Positions 32,369-41,606 are shown, numbered from the stretch's first letter. The stretch: 64,000 nucleotides of DNA from Stenotrophomonas sp. MMGLT7 (GCF_021168555.1 NZ_JAJOZS010000001.1:310001-374000); one strand, 5' to 3'. Notes: a model not told the origin generated them from the sequence alone. Made by a program: numbers and translations.

Positions 32369-33754
32369 TCACGGATCCAGCAGCTTGCCGGGGTTCAGCA
32401 GGCCCTTGGGATCGAACACCCGCTTGATGCCCTGCATCAGCGCGATCTCGGCCGCGCTGCGGGTGCACGACAGGTACGGCTTCTTGACCAGGCCGATGCC
32501 GTGCTCGGCGGAGATGCTGCCGCGGTACTTCTCCAGCACCTGCGCCAGCAGCTTGGTGACGTGCTCGCACTGGTGCACGAACTCGTCCTGCGCCATGTCC
32601 TGCGGCTTGAGTACGTTGATGTGCAGGTTGCCGTCGCCGATGTGGCCGAACCAGACCACGTCGAAATGCGGGTAGGCCTGCCCCAGCAGCGCCTCGGTCT
32701 CCTGCAGGAACGCCGGCATCGCCGAGATGCGCACCGAGATGTCGTTCTTGTACGGCACGTAGCGCGCCACCGACTCGGTGATGCCCTCGCGCAGGCGCCA
32801 CAGCTGCGCGGCCTGCGCATCGCTGTGGCTGATCACCCCGTCGCTGACCCAGCCCTGCTCCATGCAGTGCTCGAACGCGGCCAGCGCCGCCGTCTCGCCG
32901 GCCGCGTCATTGGCGAACTCGGTGACCACGTAGTAGGGATGGACCGTGTCGAACGGCTGTTGCGCGCCGTGCGCCAGCACATGGGCGATGGCGCGGTCGG
33001 TGAGGAACTCGAACGCCTCCAGCCGCAGCCGCGAGCGGAACGCGGCGAACACCTGCATCAGCACTTCGAACGAGGGCAGCGCCAGCAGCATCACGTTGCT
33101 CGGCGGCGGCGGGTCGGCGAGCTTGAGCGTGGCCTCCACGACGATGCCCAGGGTGCCTTCGGAGCCGATCATCAGCTGGCGCAGGTCGTAGCCGCTGGAG
33201 TTCTTGACCAGGGCATTGTTGAGTTCCAGCAGTTCGCCGGCGCCGGTGACCACCTTGAGCCCGGCGATCCAGTCGCGGGTGGTGCCGTAGCGGATCACGC
33301 GGATGCCGCCGGCATTGGTGGCAATGTTGCCGCCGATCGAGCACGAGCCGCGCGCGGCGAAATCCACCGGGTAGATCAGCCCGTGCTCCAGCGCGGCGTC
33401 GTGCACGGCCTCCAGCGCCATCCCGGCCTGCACCGTCAACGTGCGGTCCACGGCATCGAATGCCAGCGCCTTGTTCATCCGCTCCAGGCTCAGCACCAGC
33501 TCGCCGTTGGCGGCCACCGCGCCGCCGGACAGCCCGGTACGGCCGCCGGAGGGCACGATCGCCACGTCGTTGGCGTTGGCCCAGCGCACCGCGGCCTGCA
33601 CTTCCTCGACGCTGGCCGGCAGCGCGATCGCCAGCGGCGCCGGGGTCCAGCGCCGGGTCCAGTCGCGGCCGTAGTGCTCCAGGTCGGCCGGATCGGATTT
33701 CAGCCGCAAGGACGGCACGGCGGCGGACAGGGCTTGCAGGCGCGGATCGGTCAT
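32369..33754 (-). CDS. FAD-dependent D-2-hydroxyglutarate/D-lactate dehydrogenase
   Basis: 461 residues. The PCMH-type FAD domain (VAIVPSGGRTGLSGGAVAANGE, SCSIGGNIATNAGG, IGSEGTLGIV) and the C-terminal FAD-linked oxidase domain (VWFGHIGDGNLHINVL, GSISAEHGIGLVKK) identify the GlcD/D2HGDH family. It is divergent from serA. SerA also reduces 2-oxoglutarate to D-2-hydroxyglutarate, and a dehydrogenase of this family recycles it in Pseudomonas, so D-2-hydroxyglutarate is the most likely substrate. Confidence 0.85.
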   Translation of the reverse strand: MTDPRLQALSAAVPSLRLKSDPADLEHYGRDWTRRWTPAPLAIALPASVEEVQAAVRWANANDVAIVPSGGRTGLSGGAVAANGELVLSLERMNKALAFDAVDRTLTVQAGMALEAVHDAALEHGLIYPVDFAARGSCSIGGNIATNAGGIRVIRYGTTRDWIAGLKVVTGAGELLELNNALVKNSSGYDLRQLMIGSEGTLGIVVEATLKLADPPPPSNVMLLALPSFEVLMQVFAAFRSRLRLEAFEFLTDRAIAHVLAHGAQQPFDTVHPYYVVTEFANDAAGETAALAAFEHCMEQGWVSDGVISHSDAQAAQLWRLREGITESVARYVPYKNDISVRISAMPAFLQETEALLGQAYPHFDVVWFGHIGDGNLHINVLKPQDMAQDEFVHQCEHVTKLLAQVLEKYRGSISAEHGIGLVKKPYLSCTRSAAEIALMQGIKRVFDPKGLLNPGKLLDP

Positions 33755-33974
33755 GGGGCGTGGCCGGGGAAGCAGTCGGGGTGCGGGGCGCCAGCGTGCC
33801 AGCGATGCCCGATGGCGTCCAGCCGATGGATTCATCTGCAACCGCAGTCGCCACGCCGCCGCCCAGGCGCGATACTTGCAGACCTTCCGCGCCGGCATGC
33901 CTGGCGCGTGCAGCCGGCATCCGCGCCCCGGGGATGGTGGCCGCAGCCGATTCTCCCATCGCTACCGACTCCAC
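33755..33974. other. Divergent promoter region between D2HGDH-like gene and serA
   Basis: 220 bases with no recognisable gene. It must hold the promoters of both divergent genes. I see no clear -35/-10 pair or named operator. Confidence 0.3.
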
Positions 33975-35216
33975 ATGACCACCAAGAAGACCTCGTTCCC
34001 GAAGCAGGACATCCGTGTGCTGCTGCTGGAGGGCGTCAGCCCGTCCGCCGTCGAAACCTTCCGCGCCGCCGGCTACTCGCAGATCGAGCTGCACGCCAAG
34101 TCGCTGCCCGAGGACGAACTGATCGCCCGCATCGCCGACGCGCACATCGTCGGCATCCGCTCGCGCACGCAGCTTTCGGCCGAGGTGCTGGCGCACGCCA
34201 AGCGCCTGATAGCGGTGGGCTGCTTCTGCATCGGCACCAACCAGGTCGACCTGGATGCGGCCGAGCAGGCCGGCATCCCGGTGTTCAACGCGCCCTACTC
34301 CAACACCCGCAGCGTGGCCGAGCTGGTCGTCGCCGAGGCCGTGATGCTGGTGCGCGGCATCCCGCAGAAGAGCGCGCAGTGCCACCGCGGCGGCTGGTCC
34401 AAGTCGGCCGAGGGCAGCCACGAGGTGCGCGGCAAGACCCTGGGCATCATCGGCTACGGCCACATCGGCACCCAGGTCGGGGTGCTGGCCGAGTCGCTGG
34501 GCATGCAGGTCATCTACCACGACATCGAGACCAAGCTGGCGCTGGGCAATGCCGCGCCGGCCCCCGGCCTGGACGAGCTGCTGGCGCGCTCGGACGTGAT
34601 CACCCTGCACGTGCCGGAAACCCCGGCCACAAGGAACATGATCGGCGCCGCCGAGCTGGCCCGGGCCAAGCCGGGCGCGCACCTGATCAACGCCTCGCGC
34701 GGCAGCGTGATCGACATCGACGCGCTGGACGCGGCGCTGACGTCCGGGCACATCGGCGGCGCGGCGATCGACGTGTTCCCGGTCGAGCCCAAGGGCAACG
34801 GCGACGTCTTCGTCTCCCCGCTCACCGCCCACGACAACGTGATCCTGACCCCGCACATCGGCGGCTCCACGCTGGAGGCGCAGGAGAACATCGGCGTGGA
34901 GGTGGCGGCCAAGCTGGTGCGCTACAGCGACAACGGCAGCACCCTGTCGGCGGTCAACTTCCCCGAGGTCACCCTGCCCGAGCACGAGGGCAGCCGCCGC
35001 ATCCTGCACATCCACCGCAACGTGCCCGGCGTGCTCTCGCGCATCAACGAGATCTTTTCGCAGCAGCAGGTCAACATCAACGGCCAGTTCCTGCGCACCG
35101 ACCCCAAGCTGGGCTACGTGGTGATCGACGTGACCGCCTCGGAGGAACAGGTGGCCGAGCTGCGCGCGGCCATGGCCACGGTGCCCGGCACGCTGCGGAC
35201 CCGCGTGCTGTACTGA
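33975..35216 (+). CDS. serA: D-3-phosphoglycerate dehydrogenase with ACT domain
   Basis: 413 residues, E. coli SerA type. NAD site GIIGYGHIGTQVGVLAE; catalytic Arg (NASRGSVIDI), Glu and His (LTPHIGGSTLEAQENIG). The C-terminal ACT domain (about 340-413, RILHIHRNVPGVLSRINEI) would bind serine as feedback inhibitor. First step of serine synthesis; serC lies about 7 kb away in this window. Confidence 0.97.
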   Translation: MTTKKTSFPKQDIRVLLLEGVSPSAVETFRAAGYSQIELHAKSLPEDELIARIADAHIVGIRSRTQLSAEVLAHAKRLIAVGCFCIGTNQVDLDAAEQAGIPVFNAPYSNTRSVAELVVAEAVMLVRGIPQKSAQCHRGGWSKSAEGSHEVRGKTLGIIGYGHIGTQVGVLAESLGMQVIYHDIETKLALGNAAPAPGLDELLARSDVITLHVPETPATRNMIGAAELARAKPGAHLINASRGSVIDIDALDAALTSGHIGGAAIDVFPVEPKGNGDVFVSPLTAHDNVILTPHIGGSTLEAQENIGVEVAAKLVRYSDNGSTLSAVNFPEVTLPEHEGSRRILHIHRNVPGVLSRINEIFSQQQVNINGQFLRTDPKLGYVVIDVTASEEQVAELRAAMATVPGTLRTRVLY

Positions 35217-35226
35217 CCCACGCCCC

Positions 35227-35305
35227 GTAGGAGCGGCTTCAGCCGCGATGCCTTCCGGCCCCGGTCGCGAAACGCCAGGAGCATCGCGGCTGAAGCCGCT
35301 CCTAC
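35227..35305. repeat. REP-type palindrome, family A copy 3
   Basis: GTAGGAGCGGCTTCAGCCGC variant, with arms closing at 35305 and a longer loop. It lies between convergent serA and putA. The sequence differs from the other copies by the compensated GACTTCAGTC to GGCTTCAGCC change. Confidence 0.9.
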
Positions 35306-35362
35306 AGGTTGCCGGCATTGTTGGCGGCATTGCCGCGCTTACCTATGCCGGCGCCCGCCGCC

Positions 35363-38314
35363 TCAACCGCCGCGCATCAACAGGTCGACGTCGCCGCCGG
35401 CGGCGGTGGTGTTGACGCTGACGCTGTACTCGCTGCAGAAGCGCGGCAGGTAGTTCGGGCCGCCGGCCTTGGGACCGGTGCCGGACAGGCCCTCGCCTCC
35501 GAACGGCTGCACCCCGACCACCGCGCCGACCATGTTGCGGTTGACGTAGACGTTGCCGACCTCGGCGCGCTCGGCGATCGCCTGCGCACGGGTGTCGATG
35601 CGGGTCTGCACGCCCAGGGTCAGGCCGTAGCCGAGCGCGTTGATCCGCTCGACCAGTGCCTCGACGCTGCCGGACCAGCGCAGCACCTGCAGCACCGGTC
35701 CGAAGATCTCCTCGCGCACCTGCTCCAGGCTGTCGATCTCGAAGGCCACCGGGGCGATGGCGTCGGCATGGGCGCCGGCCGGCAACGGCGCACGCGCGAC
35801 CAGCCGTGCACGCCGTTCCAGCTCGCCGACCTGCCGGCGCAGCGTCGCCGCGGCGTCGGCGTCGATCACCGGGCCCAGGTCGCTGCTCAGCTGCGCCGGA
35901 TCGCCCACCTGCAGCAGGCCGATGGCGCCGGCCAGCATCTCCAGCACGCCGTCGGCGATGTCCTCCTGCACGCACAGCACGCGCAGCGCCGAACAGCGCT
36001 GGCCGGCGCTGCGGAAGCTGCTCTGCACCACCGCGTCGACCACCTGCTCGGGCAGCGCGGTGGAGTCGACGATCATCGCGTTCAGCCCGCCGGTCTCGGC
36101 GATCAGCGGCACGATCGGGCCGTCCTTGGCCGCCAGCGCGCGGGCGATGCCCTTGGCCACCGCGGTCGAGCCGGTGAAGGCCACGCCGGCGATGCGCGGA
36201 TGCGCCACCAGCGCCGCGCCCACGCTCTCGCCGTCGCCGTAGACGCCGGCCAGCACGTCCTGCGGCACCCCGCACTCGTGCAGCAGCGCGATCATCGCCG
36301 CGGCCACGCCCGGGGTCTGCTCGGCCGGCTTGGCCGCCACCGCATTGCCGGTGACCAGCGCCGCCACCACCTGCCCGGTGAAGATCGCCAGCGGGAAGTT
36401 CCACGGCGAGATGCAGGCCCACACGCCGCGCCCGCCCAGCGCATAGGTGTTGCGCTCGCCGGTGACGCCCGGCAGCAGCTGCGGCGCCATCAGCGTGCGC
36501 GCCTGCTGCGCGTAGTAACGGCAGAAGTCGGCGGCCTCGCGCACCTCGGACACGGCGTCGCCCCAGGTGCGGCGGCCTTCGCGCACGATCCGCGCGCACC
36601 ACTGCGCCAGGTCGCGTTCCAGCGCGTCGGCGGCCTTCTCCAGCGCCGCGGCGCGGACCTGGACCGGCTCGGCGTTCCAGCGCTTCCGTCCCGCCGCTAG
36701 CGTCTGCACGATGCCGTCGATGGCCGATCCGGCAGTGACGGCCGGCACCGGCAGCTGCACCTGTTCATAGGCGCCCAGCAGCGCATCGGCCATGGCCTCG
36801 CAGGCCGGGTCGGTGCCGGCGGTGTTGCGGCGGCCGCCAAGGATGTCCAGCGGCAGCGTCACCGCGCTCTCCGGCTCACACCAAAGCGGCGAGAGCACCA
36901 GCTCGCGCGGCGGGATGGCCTCGTCGGCCAGCTGGTGCACGAACGAGGAATTGGCGCCGTTCTCCAGCAGGCGGCGCACCAGGTAGGCCAGCAGGTCCTT
37001 GTGCGGGCCGACCGGCGCATACACGCGCAGGCCCACGTCCGGGTACTGCGCATGCGCCTGCGCGTGCACCGCCTCGCCCATGCCGTGCAGGCGCTGCAGC
37101 TCGAACGGCACCCCGGCCTGGCGCGCCATCGCCAGCACCGCGGCGATGGTGCCGGCGTTGTGGCCGGCGAACTGCGGATAGATCGCGTCGGGCACCGCCA
37201 GCATCGCCTTGGCGCAGGCCAGGTACGAGGCGTCGGTGTGGTGCTTGTGGGTGAACACCGGGAACGCCGGCAGGCCCAGTTCCTGCGCGCGCTTGATCTC
37301 GTAGTCCCAGTAGGCGCCCTTGACCAGCCTCACCATGAAGCGCATGCCCAGCGCGCGGGCGATGCGCACGATCTCCTCGACCGTCTGCAGGTTGCGGGTC
37401 TGGTAGGCCTGGATCGCCAGGCCGAAGCCCTGCCAGCGCGGATGGCTGGCGGCCAGCTGCCGCGCCACCGCCTCGAACACGTCCAGCGAGATCTCCAGCC
37501 GCTCGCTCTCCTCCGCGTCGATGGTCAGGTTGAGATCGGCCGTGGCCGCGGCCTGCGCCAGTTCCAGTACCCGCGGCACCAGCACCTCCATCACGTGTTC
37601 GCGCTGGGCGGCCTCGTAGCGCGCATCGATGGCCGAGAGCTTGATCGAGATGCCGTCCACCTCCTCCACCGGCGCGCCGGGACCGCGCGCGGCGGCCAGG
37701 GTGGCGATGGCGTGGTGGTACTTGCGCATGTACGCCAGCGCGTCGGCCTCGGTACGCGCGCCCTCACCCAGCATGTCGTAGGAAAAGCGCAGGCCGGCGC
37801 GGCCCTTGCGCTGCTTGCGGGCATCGTCCAGCGCCTCCTCCAGGGTCTCGCCCATGACGAACTGGCGGCCCATCAGCTGCACCGCGCGAACGGTCGCGGC
37901 GACCACCGCCTTGGCGCCCATGCGGGCGAAGAAGCCGCTCTTCTGGCCATCCTCGCCGAGCATCTTCTTGGACAGGCCGATGGCCTGGGTGGACAGCGTG
38001 GCCAGCCACGACTGCGAGGCCCCGGAGAAGTCGGCGCGGCCAAGCTGGTCGGCGGTGAGCGTCATCGCGGTCTCGGCGTCGGGCACGCGTAGCAGCGCCT
38101 CGGCCAGCCGCATCAGCGCCAGGCCCTCGGCGGTGGACAGCGGGAACTCGCGCAGCAGGCTCTCCATCGCCCACGACGACGGCTTGGCGCCGCGCACGCG
38201 CTCGATCCAGCCGACCGCATCGCCGCTGGCGGCATCCCAGTCCAGGCCCTGCAGGCGCTGCAGCAACGATTCGAGCACCTCGGCTTCCGGCCGGTACGGA
38301 CTGGGCAACCGCAT
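35363..38314 (-). CDS. putA: Bifunctional proline dehydrogenase / P5C dehydrogenase PutA
   Basis: 983 residues, the short (type A) PutA form lacking the N-terminal ribbon-helix-helix DNA-binding domain. The FAD-dependent proline dehydrogenase barrel spans about 130-480 (DAEESERLEISLDVFE, RLVKGAYWDYEIKRAQ). The aldehyde dehydrogenase part spans about 510-980 (AETGGLNAMIVDS, catalytic Cys in SAGQRCSALRVL, GNVYVNRNMVGAVVGVQPFGG). It oxidises proline to glutamate at the membrane. Since it cannot self-regulate by DNA binding, the divergent Lrp-type gene is the likely regulator. Confidence 0.96.
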   Translation of the reverse strand: MRLPSPYRPEAEVLESLLQRLQGLDWDAASGDAVGWIERVRGAKPSSWAMESLLREFPLSTAEGLALMRLAEALLRVPDAETAMTLTADQLGRADFSGASQSWLATLSTQAIGLSKKMLGEDGQKSGFFARMGAKAVVAATVRAVQLMGRQFVMGETLEEALDDARKQRKGRAGLRFSYDMLGEGARTEADALAYMRKYHHAIATLAAARGPGAPVEEVDGISIKLSAIDARYEAAQREHVMEVLVPRVLELAQAAATADLNLTIDAEESERLEISLDVFEAVARQLAASHPRWQGFGLAIQAYQTRNLQTVEEIVRIARALGMRFMVRLVKGAYWDYEIKRAQELGLPAFPVFTHKHHTDASYLACAKAMLAVPDAIYPQFAGHNAGTIAAVLAMARQAGVPFELQRLHGMGEAVHAQAHAQYPDVGLRVYAPVGPHKDLLAYLVRRLLENGANSSFVHQLADEAIPPRELVLSPLWCEPESAVTLPLDILGGRRNTAGTDPACEAMADALLGAYEQVQLPVPAVTAGSAIDGIVQTLAAGRKRWNAEPVQVRAAALEKAADALERDLAQWCARIVREGRRTWGDAVSEVREAADFCRYYAQQARTLMAPQLLPGVTGERNTYALGGRGVWACISPWNFPLAIFTGQVVAALVTGNAVAAKPAEQTPGVAAAMIALLHECGVPQDVLAGVYGDGESVGAALVAHPRIAGVAFTGSTAVAKGIARALAAKDGPIVPLIAETGGLNAMIVDSTALPEQVVDAVVQSSFRSAGQRCSALRVLCVQEDIADGVLEMLAGAIGLLQVGDPAQLSSDLGPVIDADAAATLRRQVGELERRARLVARAPLPAGAHADAIAPVAFEIDSLEQVREEIFGPVLQVLRWSGSVEALVERINALGYGLTLGVQTRIDTRAQAIAERAEVGNVYVNRNMVGAVVGVQPFGGEGLSGTGPKAGGPNYLPRFCSEYSVSVNTTAAGGDVDLLMRGG

Positions 38315-38346
38315 ATCTGACCACCTATGTTGACGATGACTGGAGA

Positions 38347-38375
38347 TCCCGCATCTTGATCTGTATCAAGCGGGA
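38347..38375. promoter_or_regulatory. Perfect FNR-type box inside a larger dyad, putA/lrp intergenic
   Basis: TTGAT-CTGT-ATCAA at 38356-38369 is an exact FNR/Anr consensus site. It is nested in outer arms ATCCCGC (38347-38353) and GCGGGAT (about 38370-38376), followed by TTTT. It can therefore be an operator for putA and/or the regulator gene, or an RNA hairpin reading toward the Lrp gene. The spacer is only 93 bases. Confidence 0.7.
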
Positions 38376-38407
38376 TTTTCCTCCATTGAAAGCCCTATCA
38401 TTGGTGG

Positions 38408-38887
38408 ATGAATCTCCCGCCGCCCGAGCTTGATCGCACCGACCGAAGAATCCTCGCCCTGCTGCAGAAGGACGGGCGCATCACCAATGTCAGGCTGGCC
38501 GAACTGGTGCATCTCTCGCCCACCGCCACCCTGGAGCGGGTGCGGCGGCTGACCAGCGAGGGCTACATCCTCGGCTACCGCGCGCGGCTGGACCCGCACA
38601 AGCTCGGTGCCTCGATGCTGGTGTTCGTGGAGATCCTGCTGGACCGCACCACGCCCAACATCTTCGAGCAGTTCAAGGCCGCGGTGAAGGACCAGCCGGA
38701 GGTGATGGAATGCCACCTGGTAGCCGGCGGCTTCGACTACCTGCTCAAGCTGCGCGTGGCCGACATGGAGGACTACCGGCGCGTGGCCGGGCGCGTGCTG
38801 TGGCAGCTGCCGGGCGTGCGCGAGACGCGCACCTACGCGGTGATGGAGGAGATCAAGAACAGCGCCGACATCCATCTCGGGGTGTGA
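38408..38887 (+). CDS. Lrp/AsnC-family regulator (PutR/BkdR-like)
   Basis: 159 residues. N-terminal helix-turn-helix (LDRTDRRILALLQKDGRITN to SPTATLERVRRLTSEG) and C-terminal RAM/AsnC effector domain (VMECHLVAGGFDYLLKLRV, ending IKNSADIHLGV). Divergent from putA, so a proline-responsive activator of putA is the most likely role, as with PutR in other Proteobacteria. Confidence 0.9.
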   Translation: MNLPPPELDRTDRRILALLQKDGRITNVRLAELVHLSPTATLERVRRLTSEGYILGYRARLDPHKLGASMLVFVEILLDRTTPNIFEQFKAAVKDQPEVMECHLVAGGFDYLLKLRVADMEDYRRVAGRVLWQLPGVRETRTYAVMEEIKNSADIHLGV

Positions 38888-38930
38888 GCGGCGCCCGGCC
38901 CAGCGCTCGCGCCTTGCTCGCGCCTTGCCC

Positions 38931-38998
38931 GTAGGAGCGACTTCAGTCGCGATGGGGCTGTACCGAGAAAGCCCCATCGCGACTGAAGTCGCTCCTAC
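38931..38998. repeat. REP-type palindrome, family A copy 4
   Basis: GTAGGAGCGACTTCAGTCGC arm and perfect complement ending at 38998, with inner GATGGGGCT/AGCCCCATC. It lies between the convergent Lrp-type gene and aroA. Confidence 0.92.
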
Positions 38999-39037
38999 GG
39001 TTTGCCGGGCTTTCCCTGCGTCTGGGCCAATCGGGGC

Positions 39038-40348
39038 TCAGTGCGATTCCAGCGCGAAGCCGGCGCCGCGCGCCAGCGCGTCGAATCCCGGGAACGAGGT
39101 GGCGACGTTGGCCACGTCGTCGATGCGCACCGGTGCGGTGGCCAGCTGGCCGGCCACCGCGAACGCCATGGCGATGCGGTGGTCGCCGTGGCTGTCGATG
39201 CTGCCGCCGCCGAGCGGGCCGCCGTGGATGACCGCGCCATCCGGCGCCTCGTCCACCTGCACGCCGAGCGTGCGCAGGCCGCTGGCCATGGCCGCCAGGC
39301 GGTCGGATTCCTTCACCCGTAGCTCGGCGGCGCCGCGCACCACGGTCTGGCCCTGGGCGGCGGCGGCGGCCACGAACAGCGCCGGGAACTCGTCGATCAT
39401 GTCCGGCACCACTTCCTCGGGGATGCGCGCGCCGCGCAGCGGCGAATGGCGCACCGTCAGGTCGGCGACCGGCTCGCCGCCCTGCTCGCTGTGGTTGGAC
39501 TCGGTGATGTCCGCGCCCATCAGCCGCAATGCGGCCAGCAGGCCGGTGCGGCGCGGGTTGAGGCCGATCTTGCTCAGCTTCAGTTCCGACCCCGGGACCA
39601 CGCAGGCGGCCACGATCATGAACGCCGCCGAGGAGAAGTCGGCCGGCACCTCGATGTCGGCCGGGCGCAGCCGCTGCCCGCCGCGCAGGCGCGCGTAGCC
39701 AGGGTAGAACTCCACGCTCACGCCGAAGGCCGAGAGCATGCGCTCGGTGTAGTCGCGGGTGGGGTGCGGCTCGCTCACCGAGGTCTGGCCGCTGGCGTAC
39801 AGCCCGGCCAGCAGCACCGCCGACTTGACCTGCGCGCTGGCCACCGGCGAGGCGTAGTCGATGCCGTGCAGCGCCTGGCCGCCGTGGATGCGCAGCGGCG
39901 GGGTGCCGTTGTCGGCGGTATCGATGCGCGCGCCCATCTGCGCCAGCGGCTCGGTGACCCGGCGCATCGGCCGCCGCGTCAGCGAGGCATCGCCGACCAG
40001 CACCGTGTCGAACGCCTGCGCCGCCAGGATGCCGGCCATCAGTCGCATGCCGGTGCCGGCGTTGCCGCAGTCCAGCGCGCCGGACGCCGGCCTGAGCCCG
40101 TCCAGGCCGACGCCGTGGACGATGCGCCGCGACGGGCTCGGGGTCTCGATGCGCACGCCGAGCTGGGACAGGATTGCCGCGGTGGCGCGGGTGTCCTCGC
40201 CCTCGAGGAAACCGCTGATGCGGGAGACGCCGTCGGCCAGCGCGGCGAACATCACCGACCGGTGCGAGACCGACTTGTCCCCGGGAATGTCCAGGTTGCC
40301 GTGCAGCGCCCTGCCCTTGCTTGCGATCCAGTACTGCGTGCTTGTCAT
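39038..40348 (-). CDS. aroA: 3-phosphoshikimate 1-carboxyvinyltransferase (EPSP synthase)
   Basis: 436 residues. Shikimate pathway, PEP transfer to shikimate-3-phosphate. Motifs LDIPGDKSVSHRS, DCGNAGTGMRLM, GDASLTRRPM, SAQVKSAVLLAG, MIDEFPALFVAAA and ELRVKESDRLAAMASGL. The overall pattern is nearer class II-type enzymes (CP4-like) than E. coli AroA, but the residue after GNA is Gly, not the Ala associated with CP4 glyphosate tolerance. Last gene of serC-pheA-aroA. Confidence 0.97.
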   Translation of the reverse strand: MTSTQYWIASKGRALHGNLDIPGDKSVSHRSVMFAALADGVSRISGFLEGEDTRATAAILSQLGVRIETPSPSRRIVHGVGLDGLRPASGALDCGNAGTGMRLMAGILAAQAFDTVLVGDASLTRRPMRRVTEPLAQMGARIDTADNGTPPLRIHGGQALHGIDYASPVASAQVKSAVLLAGLYASGQTSVSEPHPTRDYTERMLSAFGVSVEFYPGYARLRGGQRLRPADIEVPADFSSAAFMIVAACVVPGSELKLSKIGLNPRRTGLLAALRLMGADITESNHSEQGGEPVADLTVRHSPLRGARIPEEVVPDMIDEFPALFVAAAAAQGQTVVRGAAELRVKESDRLAAMASGLRTLGVQVDEAPDGAVIHGGPLGGGSIDSHGDHRIAMAFAVAGQLATAPVRIDDVANVATSFPGFDALARGAGFALESH

Positions 40349-40370
40349 TGCGTTCTCTTGCGGGTGTCGC

Positions 40371-40447
40371 GCTCCCGGCGGGAGGGTGCTGCCTCGGGGG
40401 CGAACGCCCCCTCCGTCCTTCGCGCACCTCCCCCGCAGGCGGGGAAG
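40371..40447. repeat. Intergenic hairpin repeat, family C copy 1
   Basis: The pheA-aroA spacer holds the arm TCCCGGCGGGAGGGTGC facing GCACCTCCCCCGCAGGCGGG, with an inner perfect hairpin GGGGGCG-aa-CGCCCCC (40396-40411). It resembles the larger element at 47201-47329. A role as intraoperonic attenuator or mRNA stabiliser is possible. Confidence 0.65.
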
Positions 40448-40454
40448 GATGGGG

Positions 40455-41606
40455 TCACGGGATGGCGACGGGATAGGAGCCCAGCACCTTGATCTGCGCC
40501 GAATGCGCCTCCAGCTCGGCCAGCGCCCGCTTCATCTCCTCGTCCTCGACGTGGCCGGACAGGTCGATGAAGAAGGCGTACTCCCACTTGGCCTGGTGCG
40601 AGGGCCGCGACTCGATGCGGTTCATGCTGATGCCATGGCGCGCGAACGGGCTGAGCACGTCGAACAGCGCGCCGGGCTTGTCGTGGATGAACACCAGCAC
40701 CGAGGTGCGGTCGTGGCCGGACGGCGGGAAGATGTTGCGGCCCACCACCAGGAAGCGGGTGGTGTTGTCCTTGTCGTCCTGGATCGGGCTCATGATGACC
40801 TTCTTCAGGCCATAGGCATGGACCGCGCTCTCGCCGCCGATCGCCGCCGCGTCGTCGGCATTGCGGGCGCGGCGGGCGCCCTCGGCATTGCTCGACACCG
40901 GGATCTTCTCGACCTTGGGCAGGTTGCCGCGCAGCCAGCCAGCGGTCTGCATGAACGACTGCGGGTGGGCGTAGATGCGCTCGATGTCGTCGATGCGGCC
41001 GCTGCGCGACATCAGGTACTGCTGCACCTGCAGCTCCACTTCGCCGCAGATCTTCAGGTTGGAGGTCAGGAACATGTCCAGGGTGATCTGGATGGTGCCC
41101 TGGCCGGAGTTCTCCACCGGCACCACGCCGAAGTCGGCGTTGCCGCTCTCGACCTCCTGGAACACCTCCTCGATCGTGGCCATCGGCACGCCCAGCGCCG
41201 AGCGGCCGAAGTGCTTGAGCACCGCCTGCTGGCTGAAGGTGCCCTCCGGGCCGAGGTAGCCGATCTTCAGCGGCTCCTGCTGCGCCAGGCAGGCGGACAT
41301 GATCTCGCGGTACACGTGCACCAGCACTTCGTCGCTGAGCGGGCCCTCGTTGCGGTCCACCACCATGCGCAGCACCTGCGCCTCGCGCTCGGGACGGTAG
41401 TAATCCACCGCCGCGGCCAGCTTGCCCTTGGCCTTGCCGACCTGGTGGGCGAAGCGCGCACGCTCGGCGATCAGCGCCTGGATGGTGCGGTCGATCTCGT
41501 CGATCTTGGCGCGCACGTCGGACAGCTGCGGCGCCGGCGCGGCGGCCTTGCGCTTGGCTTTGCCGGCACTGGGCGGCGCTTTGGGTTTACCCGGCTTTGC
41601 GGCCAT
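40455..41606 (-). CDS. pheA: Bifunctional chorismate mutase / prephenate dehydratase (P-protein)
   Basis: 383 residues. A Lys/Pro-rich N-terminal tail (about 1-28), AroQ-type chorismate mutase (about 29-108, KIDEIDRTIQALIAERARFA), prephenate dehydratase (IGYLGPEGTFSQQA; GVVPVENSGQGTI; KDNTTRFLVVGR) and a C-terminal ACT domain (TSVLVFIHDKPGALFDVLSP, ESRPS). It converts chorismate to phenylpyruvate with phenylalanine feedback. Between serC and aroA, same strand. Confidence 0.97.
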   Translation of the reverse strand: MAAKPGKPKAPPSAGKAKRKAAAPAPQLSDVRAKIDEIDRTIQALIAERARFAHQVGKAKGKLAAAVDYYRPEREAQVLRMVVDRNEGPLSDEVLVHVYREIMSACLAQQEPLKIGYLGPEGTFSQQAVLKHFGRSALGVPMATIEEVFQEVESGNADFGVVPVENSGQGTIQITLDMFLTSNLKICGEVELQVQQYLMSRSGRIDDIERIYAHPQSFMQTAGWLRGNLPKVEKIPVSSNAEGARRARNADDAAAIGGESAVHAYGLKKVIMSPIQDDKDNTTRFLVVGRNIFPPSGHDRTSVLVFIHDKPGALFDVLSPFARHGISMNRIESRPSHQAKWEYAFFIDLSGHVEDEEMKRALAELEAHSAQIKVLGSYPVAIP

